Below are positions 7,032-17,403 of a DNA stretch of 64,000 bases, piece by piece. Source of the DNA: Rhodobiaceae bacterium UBA4490 (GTDB lineage Bacteria; Pseudomonadota; Alphaproteobacteria; Parvibaculales; Parvibaculaceae). Each line of letters begins with the position of its first letter. Positions within the stretch are counted from its first letter, which is position 1. The notes beneath the pieces are model-generated. The model was not told where the DNA came from. It did not search any database and saw only the letters and a program-made list of their open reading frames with translations. The stretch spans positions 147,292-211,291 of the forward strand of contig DGNO01000005.1 of NCBI GenBank assembly GCA_002389665.1, written 5' to 3'. Position numbers and translations under genes: made by a program.

Positions 7032-8015
7032 TTAGAGAAGCGGCGGGCCGAGGCTGCCCGCGATAATGGCAATGAAGACGATGATGCCGAGATCGCGGTT
7101 GGAGCGGAAAAGCGCCAGGCAGCGCGCGCCATTGTCGATGTCGAGCCGGGTGATCTGGCGGAAGAGATGCCAAATGGCAAAGCCGATCACGAGATAAAAG
7201 CCGGTGCCGAGCCCGGCCAGAAGCCCTGCCCCGATGAAGGACAGCGCGGTGATGCCGTAAAAGAGCCAGAGCCAGGACTTGGTGCGCGCGCCGAATTTCA
7301 GCGCGGTGGATTTCAGCCCGAGCAGCGCATCGTCCTCCCGGTCCTGATGCGCATAGATCGTGTCATAGCCGATGGTCCAGGCAATCGCCCCGGCAAAGAG
7401 CACGATCGGGGCAAGGGCGAGCGAGCCCGTCACCGCCGCCCAGCCCATCAGCGCCCCCCAGTTCATCGCAAGCCCCAGCACGATCTGCGGCCAATAGGTG
7501 ATGCGCTTCATGAAGGGATAGACGGCAATGATGCCGAGCGAGGCGATGCCGAGGCCGATCGTAAAGGCATTGAACTGGATGAGCACCAGAAAGCCGATCA
7601 GCGAGAGAAACACAGCGAAAGCGAAGGCGGCTTTCGGGCTCACCGCACCGGACGGGATGGGCCGCGAGCGCGTGCGCGCCACCGAGCCGTCAATGTCCCG
7701 GTCGACAAAGTCGTTATAGGTGCAGCCCGCCCCGCGCATGACGATGGCGCCGAGCGCAAAAAGAAAGAGAAACCAGGGATCGGGAAAGGTGCCGAGCGGG
7801 CGCCCGTCCTGCAAGGTGCCGGTCGCCTGCGTTGCCAGCGCCGCCGACCACCAGCACGGCCACATCAAAAGCCAGGAGCCGATTGGCCGGTCCGCCCGCA
7901 TCAGCCGCAAATAGGGCCGGGCGGCGCGCGGTGCCCAGCGATCCACCCAATTGGCGGGCATGGCATCGGCGACGGCCTGATCGGCGTTTCGGGAAGGCTC
8001 GGCATTCTGCGTCAT
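7032..8015 (-). CDS. ubiA: 4-hydroxybenzoate polyprenyltransferase
   Basis: 327-aa membrane prenyltransferase that attaches the polyprenyl tail to 4-hydroxybenzoate in ubiquinone synthesis. Both Asp-rich motifs that bind Mg2+-diphosphate are present: NDFVDRDID (~112) and YAHQDREDD (~236). About eight or nine hydrophobic helices are visible, and the RADRPIGSWLLMWPCWW segment is typical of UbiA. The ATG at 8015 was chosen; the open frame continues upstream to 8459 but there it is antisense to rsmE. Divergent from rsmE. The tail donor is presumably made by the polyprenyl synthase at 62247-63263. Distinguishable from CtaB (15610-16563), which shares the fold but prenylates heme. Confidence 0.93.
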   Translation of the reverse strand: MTQNAEPSRNADQAVADAMPANWVDRWAPRAARPYLRLMRADRPIGSWLLMWPCWWSAALATQATGTLQDGRPLGTFPDPWFLFLFALGAIVMRGAGCTYNDFVDRDIDGSVARTRSRPIPSGAVSPKAAFAFAVFLSLIGFLVLIQFNAFTIGLGIASLGIIAVYPFMKRITYWPQIVLGLAMNWGALMGWAAVTGSLALAPIVLFAGAIAWTIGYDTIYAHQDREDDALLGLKSTALKFGARTKSWLWLFYGITALSFIGAGLLAGLGTGFYLVIGFAIWHLFRQITRLDIDNGARCLALFRSNRDLGIIVFIAIIAGSLGPPLL

Positions 8016-8126
8016 GGCGTGGGCAGGTTCCTGTCGTTGCAATGCGCCCCGATCTATAGCATGCCAGAGAAAAGAAACGAGTGTTGCGGGCCCGCCTGGG
8101 GTTCCTTCGGGCGCGGAAGGATGGTG

Positions 8127-8921
8127 ATGGAAAAAAGCGAAGGCATCGAGCGCGCGGCGGAGCGCTGCGCCACCGGCAAGACCCGGCTCTATGTGACGGC
8201 GGATCTGGCCGCGGGCGCGCCCGTGGAGCTCAGCCGTGATCAGGCCCATTACCTTTTGAATGTGCTGCGCCTGAAAGAAGGCGCGCCCATTCTCGCTTTT
8301 AACGGGCGGGATGGGGAGTGGCTCTGCGCGCTCTCGGAGGTGCGCAAGAAGGCGGCAAACCTTTTGCCGGAACGTGCGACCCGCGCCCAGGACAGTCTGC
8401 CCGATATCTGGCTGCTCTTTGCGCCGGTGAAAAAAGCCCGGCTCGATTATATGGTCCAAAAAGCAGCCGAAATGGGCGCCGGCGTCATTCAGCCCGTCAT
8501 GACCCGTTTTACGAATGTGGCCCGGGTGAAAGAAGAACGCATCGAGGCCAATTTAATCGAGGCGGCGGAGCAATGCGGCCTGCTTGCGGTGCCCGAATTT
8601 CGCGAGCCCGAGACGCTTGAAAAACTGCTGGATGGCTGGAGCGGGCAGGCCCCGGCGCGGCGCATTCTTTTTTGCGATGAAAGCGCGCCTCCCGGCAGCG
8701 CGCTGGCCCAGCTTGAAGGCGAGCGCGGCAAGGGGCCTTTCGCGCTTCTTATCGGCCCGGAAGGCGGTTTTGCCCCGGAAGAGCGCGAGCGGCTTCTGGG
8801 GCGGGAGGATACCTGCGCCCTCTCGCTCGGGCCGCGAATCATGCGGGCGGACACCGCCGCCGTCGCCGCTCTTGCCGCGGTGCAGCTTGTCCTCGGCGAC
8901 TGGCGCGGCGATGATGGCTAG
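8127..8921 (+). CDS. rsmE: 16S rRNA (uracil1498-N3)-methyltransferase
   Basis: 264-aa SPOUT methyltransferase for m3U1498 of 16S rRNA. It shows the N-terminal PUA-like part (ELSRDQAHYLLNVLRLKEG), the KKARLDYMVQKAAEMGAG segment, and the C-terminal knot motifs LIGPEGGF and SLGPRIMRADTA that bind SAM. I chose the ATG at 8127: GGAAGG lies 6 nt upstream, while the ATG at 8121 abuts it. The frame is open far upstream, but that part is antisense to ubiA. The Shine-Dalgarno sits in the 3' arm of a small hairpin (TCCTTC 8103-8108 / GAAGGA 8116-8121), which could limit initiation. Confidence 0.93.
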   Translation: MEKSEGIERAAERCATGKTRLYVTADLAAGAPVELSRDQAHYLLNVLRLKEGAPILAFNGRDGEWLCALSEVRKKAANLLPERATRAQDSLPDIWLLFAPVKKARLDYMVQKAAEMGAGVIQPVMTRFTNVARVKEERIEANLIEAAEQCGLLAVPEFREPETLEKLLDGWSGQAPARRILFCDESAPPGSALAQLEGERGKGPFALLIGPEGGFAPEERERLLGREDTCALSLGPRIMRADTAAVAALAAVQLVLGDWRGDDG

Positions 8922-9075
8922 GGGCCGGCAGCACGCAGCGCTCACCGCAGGGTTCACAATTCCCCGAGGCCGGGCGATTTAACCTTGTTTCGTGTAGGGG
9001 CTGGCCTTACATGAGCGCAATTGGCCGGAAGGGGCAAAAAGACCCCGCGGCGCTTCACGGTGGAAGGGCGTTCAG

Positions 9076-10446
9076 ATGAGCATTTTGGTGGCAGGGCCCG
9101 AGCCCATTACAAGCCGTGATGATTTGGTGAATTACCTCGCCTCCGGCGAGAAACCGAAAAGCGATTGGCGCATCGGCACCGAACACGAGAAATTTTCCTT
9201 CCGCCTGAAAGATCATACCGCCGTGCCTTATGGCGGGCCGGACGGTATCCGCGCCATGCTGGAAGGCCTGCAGCGTTTCGGCTGGCAGCCGGTCATGGAA
9301 GGCGAGACGCTGATCGGTCTCGTCTGCGAGGAAGGCTCGGGCGCCAATATCTCGCTGGAGCCCGGCGGCCAGTTCGAGCTTTCCGGCGCGCCGATGGAAG
9401 TGCTGCATCAGACCTGCGGCGAAGTGCACGATCACCTCGCCCAGGTGAAGGAAGTGGGCGATGAGCTCGGCATCGGCTTTCTGGGGCTCGGCTTCACGCC
9501 CGACTGGTCCCGCGCCGACATTCCCCAAATGCCCAAGGGCCGCTACGGCATCATGACGCGCTATATGCAGAAGACCGGCAAGATGGGGCTCGACATGATG
9601 TACCGTTCCTGCACGGTGCAGGTGAACCTCGATTTTTCTTCCGAAGCCGACATGGTCAAAAAGCTGCGCGTCTCGCTGGCGCTGCAGCCCATCGTCACCG
9701 CGATTTTCGCCAATTCTCCGTTCACGGAAGGAAAACCCAACGGCTTCCTCTCCATGCGCTCGGAGGTCTGGAAAGACACGGACGGCGACCGCACCGGCAT
9801 GTTGCCTTTCGTTTTCGAAGACGGGTTCGGCTATGAGCGCTATGTCGATTACGCGCTCGATGTGCCGATGTATTTCGTTTACCGGGACGGCACCTATCAC
9901 GATGTGACGGGACTTTCCTTCCGTGATTTTCTGGACGGCAAGCTGAAAGGCTTTGAAGGCGAAGTGCCGACCATCGGCGATTGGTCGAACCATCTCACGA
10001 CGCTTTTCCCCGAAGCGCGGATCAAGAAATATATGGAAATGCGCGGCGCCGATGCCGGGCCCTGGAGCCGCATCTGCGCGCTGCCCGCGATTTGGGTGGG
10101 CGTGCTTTACGATGGCGGCGTGCTCGATGCCGCCTGGGACATGGTGAAGGATTGGACCGCCGAAGAGCGCCAGCGCCTGCGCGATGAGGTGCCGAAGCTC
10201 GGCCTCAAAACCCCGTTCCGCGGCGGCACGGTGCAGGACCTTGCCCGCCAGATGCTCGATCTGGCGCAGGAAGGCCTCAAGCGGCGCGGGGCAGGGGACG
10301 GCACCGGCGCGGATGAGCGCATCTTCCTGTCCTCGATCGAAGAGATCGTCGAAAAGGGTAAAACGCCCGCCGAAGAATTGCTCGATCTTTATCACGGCCG
10401 CTGGAACGGCACCGTCGCGCCCATCTACGACGAGTTCGCGTTTTAA
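9076..10446 (+). CDS. gshA: Glutamate-cysteine ligase, plant/alphaproteobacterial type
   Basis: 456-aa enzyme catalysing ATP-dependent gamma-glutamylcysteine formation, the first step of glutathione synthesis. It belongs to the GCS2-type family shared by plants and alphaproteobacteria: [14 protein letters not shown] near residue 29, [29 protein letters not shown] (~94-107), and [26 protein letters not shown] (split here: [10 protein letters not shown] then [14 protein letters not shown]). Length fits the family. The ATG at 9076 follows a GGAAGG-type site. Transcribed in the same direction as rsmE after a 154-nt gap; the frequent rsmE-gshA pairing in this group supports both calls. Confidence 0.95.
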   Translation: MSILVAGPEPITSRDDLVNYLASGEKPKSDWRIGTEHEKFSFRLKDHTAVPYGGPDGIRAMLEGLQRFGWQPVMEGETLIGLVCEEGSGANISLEPGGQFELSGAPMEVLHQTCGEVHDHLAQVKEVGDELGIGFLGLGFTPDWSRADIPQMPKGRYGIMTRYMQKTGKMGLDMMYRSCTVQVNLDFSSEADMVKKLRVSLALQPIVTAIFANSPFTEGKPNGFLSMRSEVWKDTDGDRTGMLPFVFEDGFGYERYVDYALDVPMYFVYRDGTYHDVTGLSFRDFLDGKLKGFEGEVPTIGDWSNHLTTLFPEARIKKYMEMRGADAGPWSRICALPAIWVGVLYDGGVLDAAWDMVKDWTAEERQRLRDEVPKLGLKTPFRGGTVQDLARQMLDLAQEGLKRRGAGDGTGADERIFLSSIEEIVEKGKTPAEELLDLYHGRWNGTVAPIYDEFAF

Positions 10447-10474
10447 GCGGGCTCGTGAAGCTTCTTTTTCTTTT

Positions 10475-10570
10475 CGTCATGCCCCGCTTTATGCGGGGCA
10501 TCCACGGGTGCTTGCCACGAAGGCCACGGCTAAGTTTGCGTGGATGGCCCGGTCAAGCCGGGCCATGACG
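10475..10570. repeat. Interspersed palindromic repeat element
   Basis: About 96 bp bounded by matching inverted ends: CGTCATGCCCCGC... on the left and ...GGGCCATGACG on the right. It holds two hairpins: CCCCGC/GCGGGG with a TTTAT-type loop (10482-10499), and GGCCCGG/CCGGGCC around TCAAG (10546-10565). The inner flanks CATCCACG and CGTGGATG also pair. This architecture (GTCATGxCCxGxxT...CATCCACG) is typical of short non-coding repeats scattered in alphaproteobacterial genomes. It lies between the convergent gshA and tldD genes and may also act as a transcription stop. Confidence 0.75.
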
Positions 10571-10662
10571 ATATAGAAGCAGGTGGAAGACAGCTTGCCC
10601 CGCCATCTTGCTGCCGACATCCATCCCGACAAAGAAGATTGGCAGCCGGGTAGGCGTGATGT

Positions 10663-12087
10663 TTACCCTGCCGCTGTGCCGCCAATGGTCAGGCCGTTGA
10701 GGCGCAGGGTCGGCTGGCCGACGCCGACGGGCACGCCCTGGCCGGCCTTGCCGCAGGTGCCGATGCCGGGATCGAGCTTCATGTCGTTGCCGATCATGGA
10801 GACTTTCGTCAGGCAGTCCGGTCCGTTACCGATCAGCGTGGCGCCTTTTACCGGCGCGCCGATCTTGCCGTTCTCGATGAGATAAGCTTCGGTGCAGGAG
10901 AAGACGAACTTGCCGCTCGTGATATCGACCTGCCCGCCGCCGAAGGAAACCGCATAAAGGCCTTTTTTCACGGAGGAGATGATTTCGCCCGGGTCCTTGT
11001 CGCCGCCCAGCATGTAAGTGTTGGTCATGCGCGGCATGGGCTGGTGGGCGTAAGATTCGCGCCGCCCGTTCCCCGTCGCCGCCATGCCCATGAGGCGGGC
11101 ATTCATGCGGTCCTGCATATAGCCTTTCAGGATGCCGTCTTCGATGAGCACGGTCTTGGAGGTGGGCGTGCCTTCATCGTCGATGGTGAGCGAGCCGCGC
11201 CGGTCCGAAATCGTGCCATCGTCGACAACCGTCACGCCGGGGGCGGCAACGCGCTCACCCAGTAGCCCGGCAAAGGCGGATGTCTTTTTGCGGTTGAAAT
11301 CGCCCTCGAGCCCGTGGCCGATCGCTTCGTGAAGGAGAATACCCGGCCAGCCCGCGCCCAGTACCACATCCATTTCACCGGCGGGCGCAGGCACGCTCTC
11401 AAGGTTGACGAGAGCCTGGCGCAGCGCTTCATCGACATTCGCCTGCCAGCTTTCAGGGGCAAGATAAGCGGCATAGCCCGTGCGTCCGCCCACGCCGTAG
11501 GAGCCCGATTCCTGGCGGTCCCCGTCACCCACGACGACGGAGACATTCATGCGCACGAGCGGGCGCACATCGCGGATCGAGGTGCCGTCGGCGCGGATGA
11601 TTTCCACCACCTGCCATTCACCGGCCAGCGAGCAGGAGACCTGGCGCACGCGCTTGTCCTTGGCGCGGGCATAGGCATCGACTTCCTGGAGGAGTTTCAC
11701 TTTCTCCTCGAAGCTCTGTTCGCCGAGCGGGTTGCCGTCGCCATAGAGTTTGACGTTGGTGGCTTTCGGCCCCTCGGCGAGCGTGCCGGTGTAACCGCGT
11801 TTCACCGCCTGCACCGCGTCGGCGGCGCGGGCGAGCGCGTCTTCGGAAAGATCGGCGGAATGGGCATAGCCCGTCGCCTCGCCCGCCACGGCGCGCAGGC
11901 CGAAGCCCTGATTGGTGTCGAAATTGGCGGTCTTGAGCCGCCCGTCGTCGAAGCCCAGCGCCTCGGAGACTTTATATTCGAGATAGAGTTCGCCGTCGTC
12001 GCTGCCCGCCAGCGCCTTGCCGACCGTGCTTTCCACTTTCGCGCGGTTGAGGCCGGTCTTCTGGAAGAAAAATTCACTGTCGGTCAT
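10663..12087 (-). CDS. tldD: Metalloprotease TldD
   Basis: 474-aa TldD/PmbA family zinc protease subunit. The HEAIGHGLEGD segment supplies the HExxxH zinc motif. The N-terminal half carries the family domain (SEALGFDDGRLKTANFDTNQ, GFGLRAV) and the C-terminus the NTYMLGGD and CTEAYLIENG elements. TldD acts with TldE/PmbA, which is not in this window, and degrades small unfolded or modified peptides. Length is normal. Its start lies 67 nt from the stop of the upstream unknown gene at 12155-12550, so they may be co-transcribed. The organism's physiological substrate cannot be inferred. Confidence 0.95.
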   Translation of the reverse strand: MTDSEFFFQKTGLNRAKVESTVGKALAGSDDGELYLEYKVSEALGFDDGRLKTANFDTNQGFGLRAVAGEATGYAHSADLSEDALARAADAVQAVKRGYTGTLAEGPKATNVKLYGDGNPLGEQSFEEKVKLLQEVDAYARAKDKRVRQVSCSLAGEWQVVEIIRADGTSIRDVRPLVRMNVSVVVGDGDRQESGSYGVGGRTGYAAYLAPESWQANVDEALRQALVNLESVPAPAGEMDVVLGAGWPGILLHEAIGHGLEGDFNRKKTSAFAGLLGERVAAPGVTVVDDGTISDRRGSLTIDDEGTPTSKTVLIEDGILKGYMQDRMNARLMGMAATGNGRRESYAHQPMPRMTNTYMLGGDKDPGEIISSVKKGLYAVSFGGGQVDITSGKFVFSCTEAYLIENGKIGAPVKGATLIGNGPDCLTKVSMIGNDMKLDPGIGTCGKAGQGVPVGVGQPTLRLNGLTIGGTAAG

Positions 12088-12154
12088 GGGGCGTCTCTTT
12101 ACGTGTGAGGGGGCGTTGGGCCTTTAAAGGCACTTGAGCGAATACCGGGAGATA

Positions 12155-12550
12155 TCAGGCTTTCAGCCATTCTTCCACCGGCACCAAACGGCCGGGCAGG
12201 CCCGAGAGGTCGCAGGGCACGATGAGCGGCGCGCAGCTGTAAAGCGGATATTGCTTCACCTTGAGCGAGCGCAGATCGACGAGATAGACCCCGTTGATCC
12301 GCCCGAACCAATCGTCCCACTCGACAAACCCCCAATTCTCCCAGCCGCGCGGCGGGGCATTGGTGATGTCGTCGACGGCGCCGGGATGGGCGCTGCAAAA
12401 GCCGACCACGCAGCGGCCGGGATGTTTGGGATCGAGATATGGGGCAGCTTCGCTGACCAAATCGGGCGCCGCCGCCCCTTCATGGGCAAGATGCACCCCT
12501 GCCGAGATGTGGCGGCCATAATGAAAATGAATCAGCGCTTCGTCCCGCAT
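12155..12550 (-). CDS. Hypothetical protein, 131 aa
   Basis: Frame beginning MRDEALIHFHYGRHISAGVHLAHEG and rich in Trp (RGWENWGFVEWDDWFG) with several Cys and His. It has no signal peptide or membrane segment. I do not recognise the family. Composition matches a compact, probably cytoplasmic protein. The start context is weak (GGAGCGGCAGGC before ATG). Lies upstream of and in the same direction as tldD. Plausible as a real gene because codon pattern and GC match its neighbours and no better frame covers the segment. Confidence 0.6.
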   Translation of the reverse strand: MRDEALIHFHYGRHISAGVHLAHEGAAAPDLVSEAAPYLDPKHPGRCVVGFCSAHPGAVDDITNAPPRGWENWGFVEWDDWFGRINGVYLVDLRSLKVKQYPLYSCAPLIVPCDLSGLPGRLVPVEEWLKA

Positions 12551-13045
12551 GCCTGCCGCTCCGCTTGGCTCTTATCTGTTACGGATGAGTCTAGAACGGA
12601 TTGGGGATAAAAAAACCCCCGTTATTTTAGGGGTTTAGAGGGGCCGGGTGGGCGCGCAGGGTGAGCGTGCCGGTTCACGCCGGGCACAATTGTGGCAAAA
12701 GGTCGCGGCGGGCGGTGCCCGTGTCCTCTGCCTCTTTCAGCGGACTATACTCCCCTCCGACTCAAGGGGTGCTATAAGCACGGGGGAGATGAGGCGCGCG
12801 GGCAGCCTGTCCGGGCGATATTTTCTGTCTCATGGCTTGCGGCGCGCCTCGGTTTGTGATTTTTGACGCATAAATGCGCCGTAATCCGGCGGCAGGTCCC
12901 TTTGGCAATGGCCGGGCGGACCCGGCCGGGGCAAACGGCGCACCCGCGCGGGAACCGGCGGCAGACCGGCAACCCGCAGCAGACGGGTGAGACGGGAATC
13001 GACTGTCCGCCCCCGTTCGCGGGGTGGGGCAAACAAGGAATGGGC
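12551..13045. other. 495-bp non-coding region upstream of the cox operon
   Basis: No convincing gene. Contents: a hairpin AAACCCC (12613-12619) / GGGGTTT (12630-12636); CCCCT (12752-12756) / AGGGG (12765-12769); GTGCT-ATA-AGCAC (12769-12781); a TATACT hexamer (12746-12751) that could be a -10 but lacks a good -35; and the dyad CGCAT-AA-ATGCG (12867-12878) inside TTTTGACGCATAAATGCGCC. The rest is GC-rich leader. Oxidase operons are usually redox-regulated, so these dyads are candidate operators, without an assigned regulator. Confidence 0.5.
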
Positions 13046-13903
13046 ATGAGGATGCGGGTACTTACTCTTCTCGGGGCACTTGTGGCAGGCGCGCTGGCAC
13101 TGGTGGATATGGGGTCCATGGCGGCATTCGCGGATCAGCCGCATGAATGGCAGATGGGCTTTCAGCAGGCGGCAACGCCCATCATGGAGCAGCTGACCTG
13201 GTTCGATAACATGCTGCTTTACATCATCACCGCCATTTCGCTGTTCGTTCTGGCGCTCCTCCTGATCGTGATGGTGCGCTTCAACGCCAAGTCGAACCCG
13301 GAACCCTCCACGACGACGCATAACACGCTGATCGAAGTGGCCTGGACGATCATTCCGGTGCTGATCCTCGTGACGATCGCCATTCCTTCCTTCCGCCTCC
13401 TTTACAATCAGGTCGTGGTGCCGGAAGCCGATGTGACGATCAAAGCGACGGGCTATCAGTGGTATTGGGGCTACGAGTACCCGGACCATGGCGGCATGAT
13501 CTATGACGCGCTGATGGTGGAAGACGGCGATCTGAAGGAAGGCCAGCCGCGTCTTCTGGAAACCGACACCGAAGTCGTTGTGCCGGTGAACAAGGTCATC
13601 CGTCTGCAGGTGACGGCAGCCGACGTGATCCATGCCTGGGCTATTCCGGCTTTCGGCGTGAAGATCGACGCGGTGCCCGGCCGTCTTAATGAGACCTGGT
13701 TCAAGGCAACCAAGACCGGCACCTATTACGGCCAGTGCTCGGAGCTTTGCGGCATCCGCCACGCTTTCATGCCCATCAAGGTGCGTGTGGTGACGGAAGA
13801 AGAATTCGCGTCCTGGACCGAATGGGCGCAGCAGGAATATGCAGGCGTGGACACGAACGTGTCCGTGGCGTCCGCAGAACAATCGTCGGACGCGCGGCGC
13901 TAA
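13046..13903 (+). CDS. coxB: Cytochrome c oxidase subunit II
   Basis: 285-aa subunit of aa3-type oxidase that takes electrons from cytochrome c. An N-terminal signal sequence (RVLTLLGALVAGALALVDMG, then AFADQP) is followed by two transmembrane helices (LLYIITAISLFVLALLLIVM and AWTIIPVLILVTIAIP) and a periplasmic cupredoxin. CuA ligands are visible in VIHAWAIPAFGVKID and CSELCGIRHAFM; the aromatic patch YQWYWGYEYPD is present. There is no extra cytochrome c domain. Start ATG at 13046 has AAGGA 6 nt upstream; in-frame ATGs at 13040 and 13052 are alternatives. First gene of the oxidase operon; coxA starts 53 nt downstream. Confidence 0.96.
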   Translation: MRMRVLTLLGALVAGALALVDMGSMAAFADQPHEWQMGFQQAATPIMEQLTWFDNMLLYIITAISLFVLALLLIVMVRFNAKSNPEPSTTTHNTLIEVAWTIIPVLILVTIAIPSFRLLYNQVVVPEADVTIKATGYQWYWGYEYPDHGGMIYDALMVEDGDLKEGQPRLLETDTEVVVPVNKVIRLQVTAADVIHAWAIPAFGVKIDAVPGRLNETWFKATKTGTYYGQCSELCGIRHAFMPIKVRVVTEEEFASWTEWAQQEYAGVDTNVSVASAEQSSDARR

Positions 13904-13932
13904 GCCCGGGCCCGGATAACATCAGTATTTGA

Positions 13933-15576
<1,644 letters not shown>

Positions 15577-15609
15577 AACCGGACAAGAATTTTCAAAGTA
15601 GCGGGATAT

Positions 15610-16563
15610 ATGTCGGATCTTACTGCCACGAATGAACGTCTTGAGGCCGAAGCCCGCCATAATGGCGGCTCGGCCCGGGACTATTTCGAGCTCCTGAAGC
15701 CGCGGGTGATGTCGCTCGTGATTTTCACGGGGCTCGTCGGCATCGTCGTGGCGCCGGGCTCGATCCATCCCGTCATCGCTTTCACCGCGCTGCTGTGCAT
15801 TGCGGTGGGGGCGGGCGCTTCGGGCGCCTTGAATATGTGGTACGACGCCGATATCGACGCGGAAATGTCCCGCACGAGCTCGCGCCCGATCCCCGAAGGG
15901 CGGATCGAGCCGGGTGAGGCGCTGGGCTTCGGGGCGACGCTTTCCGTCGGCTCGGTGCTTGCCATGGGCGTCATGGTCAATTGGACCGCCGCCGCGCTTC
16001 TGGCGCTGACTATCGGCTTTTATCTGTTCGTCTATACGATGTGGCTGAAGCGCTCGACGCCGCAGAACATCGTCATCGGCGGAGCCGCGGGCGCATTCCC
16101 GCCCATGATCGGCTGGGCCGCGGTGACGGGCTCCGTCTCGCTGGAATCGATCACGCTTTTCCTCATCATCTTCATGTGGACGCCGCCCCATTTCTGGGCG
16201 CTCGCGCTTTACCGGGCAGGCGACTATGAAAAAGTTTCCGTTCCTATGCTCCCGGTCGTTGCGGGCAAGCGGGAAACGCGCAAACAGATCCTGATTTATT
16301 CGGTGCTTCTGGTTGCAACGACCCTGGCGCCTGTCGTGCTCGGCTTTGCCGGGCTCGTCTATGGCGCGGTCGCGCTTGCCGCCGGCATTTTCTTCCTCGT
16401 GCTCGCCGCCCGCATCTGGGCGGAAGGGGACGGAGAAAAAGCCGACGGGCGGGCCAAGGCACTCTTCGGCTTTTCCATCCTTTATCTGTTCCTGCTTTTT
16501 GCAACCTTGCTCGTGGAACATGCGGCCGGCTTGACGTTCGCCGTTCCGGGCTTGGGGGCATAA
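15610..16563 (+). CDS. ctaB: Protoheme IX farnesyltransferase (heme O synthase)
   Basis: 317-aa UbiA-superfamily membrane enzyme that farnesylates heme b to heme O for the oxidase. The first metal-diphosphate motif is [19 protein letters not shown] (~76-94); the cytochrome-oxidase-specific [17 protein letters not shown]-terminal segment and [13 protein letters not shown] segment identify it as CtaB rather than UbiA. Multiple transmembrane helices are evident. Located in the cox operon 51 nt after coxA and 10 nt before the CoxF-like gene. The farnesyl donor comes from isoprenoid synthesis; IspE and IspH of the MEP pathway are encoded elsewhere in the window. Confidence 0.96.
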   Translation: MSDLTATNERLEAEARHNGGSARDYFELLKPRVMSLVIFTGLVGIVVAPGSIHPVIAFTALLCIAVGAGASGALNMWYDADIDAEMSRTSSRPIPEGRIEPGEALGFGATLSVGSVLAMGVMVNWTAAALLALTIGFYLFVYTMWLKRSTPQNIVIGGAAGAFPPMIGWAAVTGSVSLESITLFLIIFMWTPPHFWALALYRAGDYEKVSVPMLPVVAGKRETRKQILIYSVLLVATTLAPVVLGFAGLVYGAVALAAGIFFLVLAARIWAEGDGEKADGRAKALFGFSILYLFLLFATLLVEHAAGLTFAVPGLGA

Positions 16564-16573
16564 GGGGGAAGCG

Positions 16574-16774
16574 ATGGAAGGCGAAGAAAAGAAAAGCGAG
16601 GGTGAAACGAACCCGAGCGAGCGCCCGGATGCTTCCGGCTGGACGCCGGAGCTTTATGCCCGGCGCAAGGCGCGGGCAAAAGCAATGGCCTGGGTGCTTG
16701 TGGCGATGATCGCGCTTTTCTTCCTGGTGACGGTTGTCAAACTCGGCGGGAACATCGCCGAGCGGTCGATATGA
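16574..16774 (+). CDS. coxF: CoxF-like small membrane protein
   Basis: 66-aa protein with a charged N-terminus (EEKKSEGETNPSE), a PELYARRKARAKAMAW segment and one transmembrane helix (VLVAMIALFFLVTVVKL). Position between ctaB and ctaG and this architecture match the small CoxF proteins of rhizobial/alphaproteobacterial oxidase operons, which are poorly characterised. An oxidase assembly or stabilising role is inference from context. Its stop overlaps the ctaG start by 4 nt, so the two are translationally coupled. Confidence 0.8.
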   Translation: MEGEEKKSEGETNPSERPDASGWTPELYARRKARAKAMAWVLVAMIALFFLVTVVKLGGNIAERSI

Positions 16775-17346
16775 ACGGTGCGCGGGATATGACGGCAGCG
16801 GCATATGAAAACAGAACCGGCGGCTTGAAGATCGCTCTCCTTTGCGTGGGCGTGGCGGCCGGCATGGTGGGCCTGTCCTATGCCGCCGTGCCGCTCTATC
16901 AGATCTTCTGCCAGGTGACGGGCTATGGCGGCACCACGAACCGGGCCGATGCCGCTTCTGCCTCCGTCCTCGACCGTGAGATCACGATCCGCTTCGACGG
17001 CAATACGTCGAAAGACATGCCCTGGGATTTCAAACCGGCAAGCCAGCCGGTGACGCTGAAGATCGGCGAGACGGGGCTTGCCTTTTACGAAGCGCATAAC
17101 AATTCGGACAAGCCTATTGTCGGCACGGCGACCTTCAACGTGACGCCGCAGCAGGCAGGCTACTACTTCAACAAGATCGAATGCTTCTGCTTTACCGAGC
17201 AGCGGCTGGAGCCGGGACAGCGGGTGGATATGCCCGTGACCTTCTTCATCGATCCGGAAATCGCGGACGATCCGCAGCTCGACAGCATCAAGACGATTAC
17301 GCTGTCCTATACGTTTTTTCCGAAGAAAGAGGCTTCTTCGGAGTAA
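16771..17346 (+). CDS. ctaG: Cytochrome c oxidase assembly protein CtaG (Cox11)
   Basis: 191-aa copper chaperone that delivers Cu to the CuB site of subunit I. One N-terminal membrane anchor (LKIALLCVGVAAGMVGLSYAA) is followed by PLYQIFCQVTGYGGT, then a periplasmic Ig-like domain with the copper motif IECFCFTEQRLEPGQ and the PVTFFIDPEI signature. Length is normal. The ATG at 16771 overlaps the CoxF stop; a second in-frame ATG seven codons in is possible. Expected to act in the periplasm as a dimer. Confidence 0.95.
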   Translation: MNGARDMTAAAYENRTGGLKIALLCVGVAAGMVGLSYAAVPLYQIFCQVTGYGGTTNRADAASASVLDREITIRFDGNTSKDMPWDFKPASQPVTLKIGETGLAFYEAHNNSDKPIVGTATFNVTPQQAGYYFNKIECFCFTEQRLEPGQRVDMPVTFFIDPEIADDPQLDSIKTITLSYTFFPKKEASSE

Positions 17347-17370
17347 ACTGGTTGGAACTTGAGAGAAAGA

Positions 17371-17384
17371 GCGGGCTAGCCCGC
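17371..17384. repeat. Short perfect palindrome between ctaG and coxC
   Basis: GCGGGC-TA-GCCCGC, a 14-nt perfect dyad 20 nt upstream of the coxC start. It can form a small mRNA hairpin close to the ribosome-binding site (GGAGTGAGGGG), with possible effect on coxC translation. Confidence 0.4.
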
Positions 17385-17403
17385 GAGAACGGAGTGAGGG
17401 GAA

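Noticed and set aside
6867..8126. Upstream in-frame extension of rsmE
   Set aside because: It is antisense to ubiA and carries no RsmE homology; start moved to 8127.
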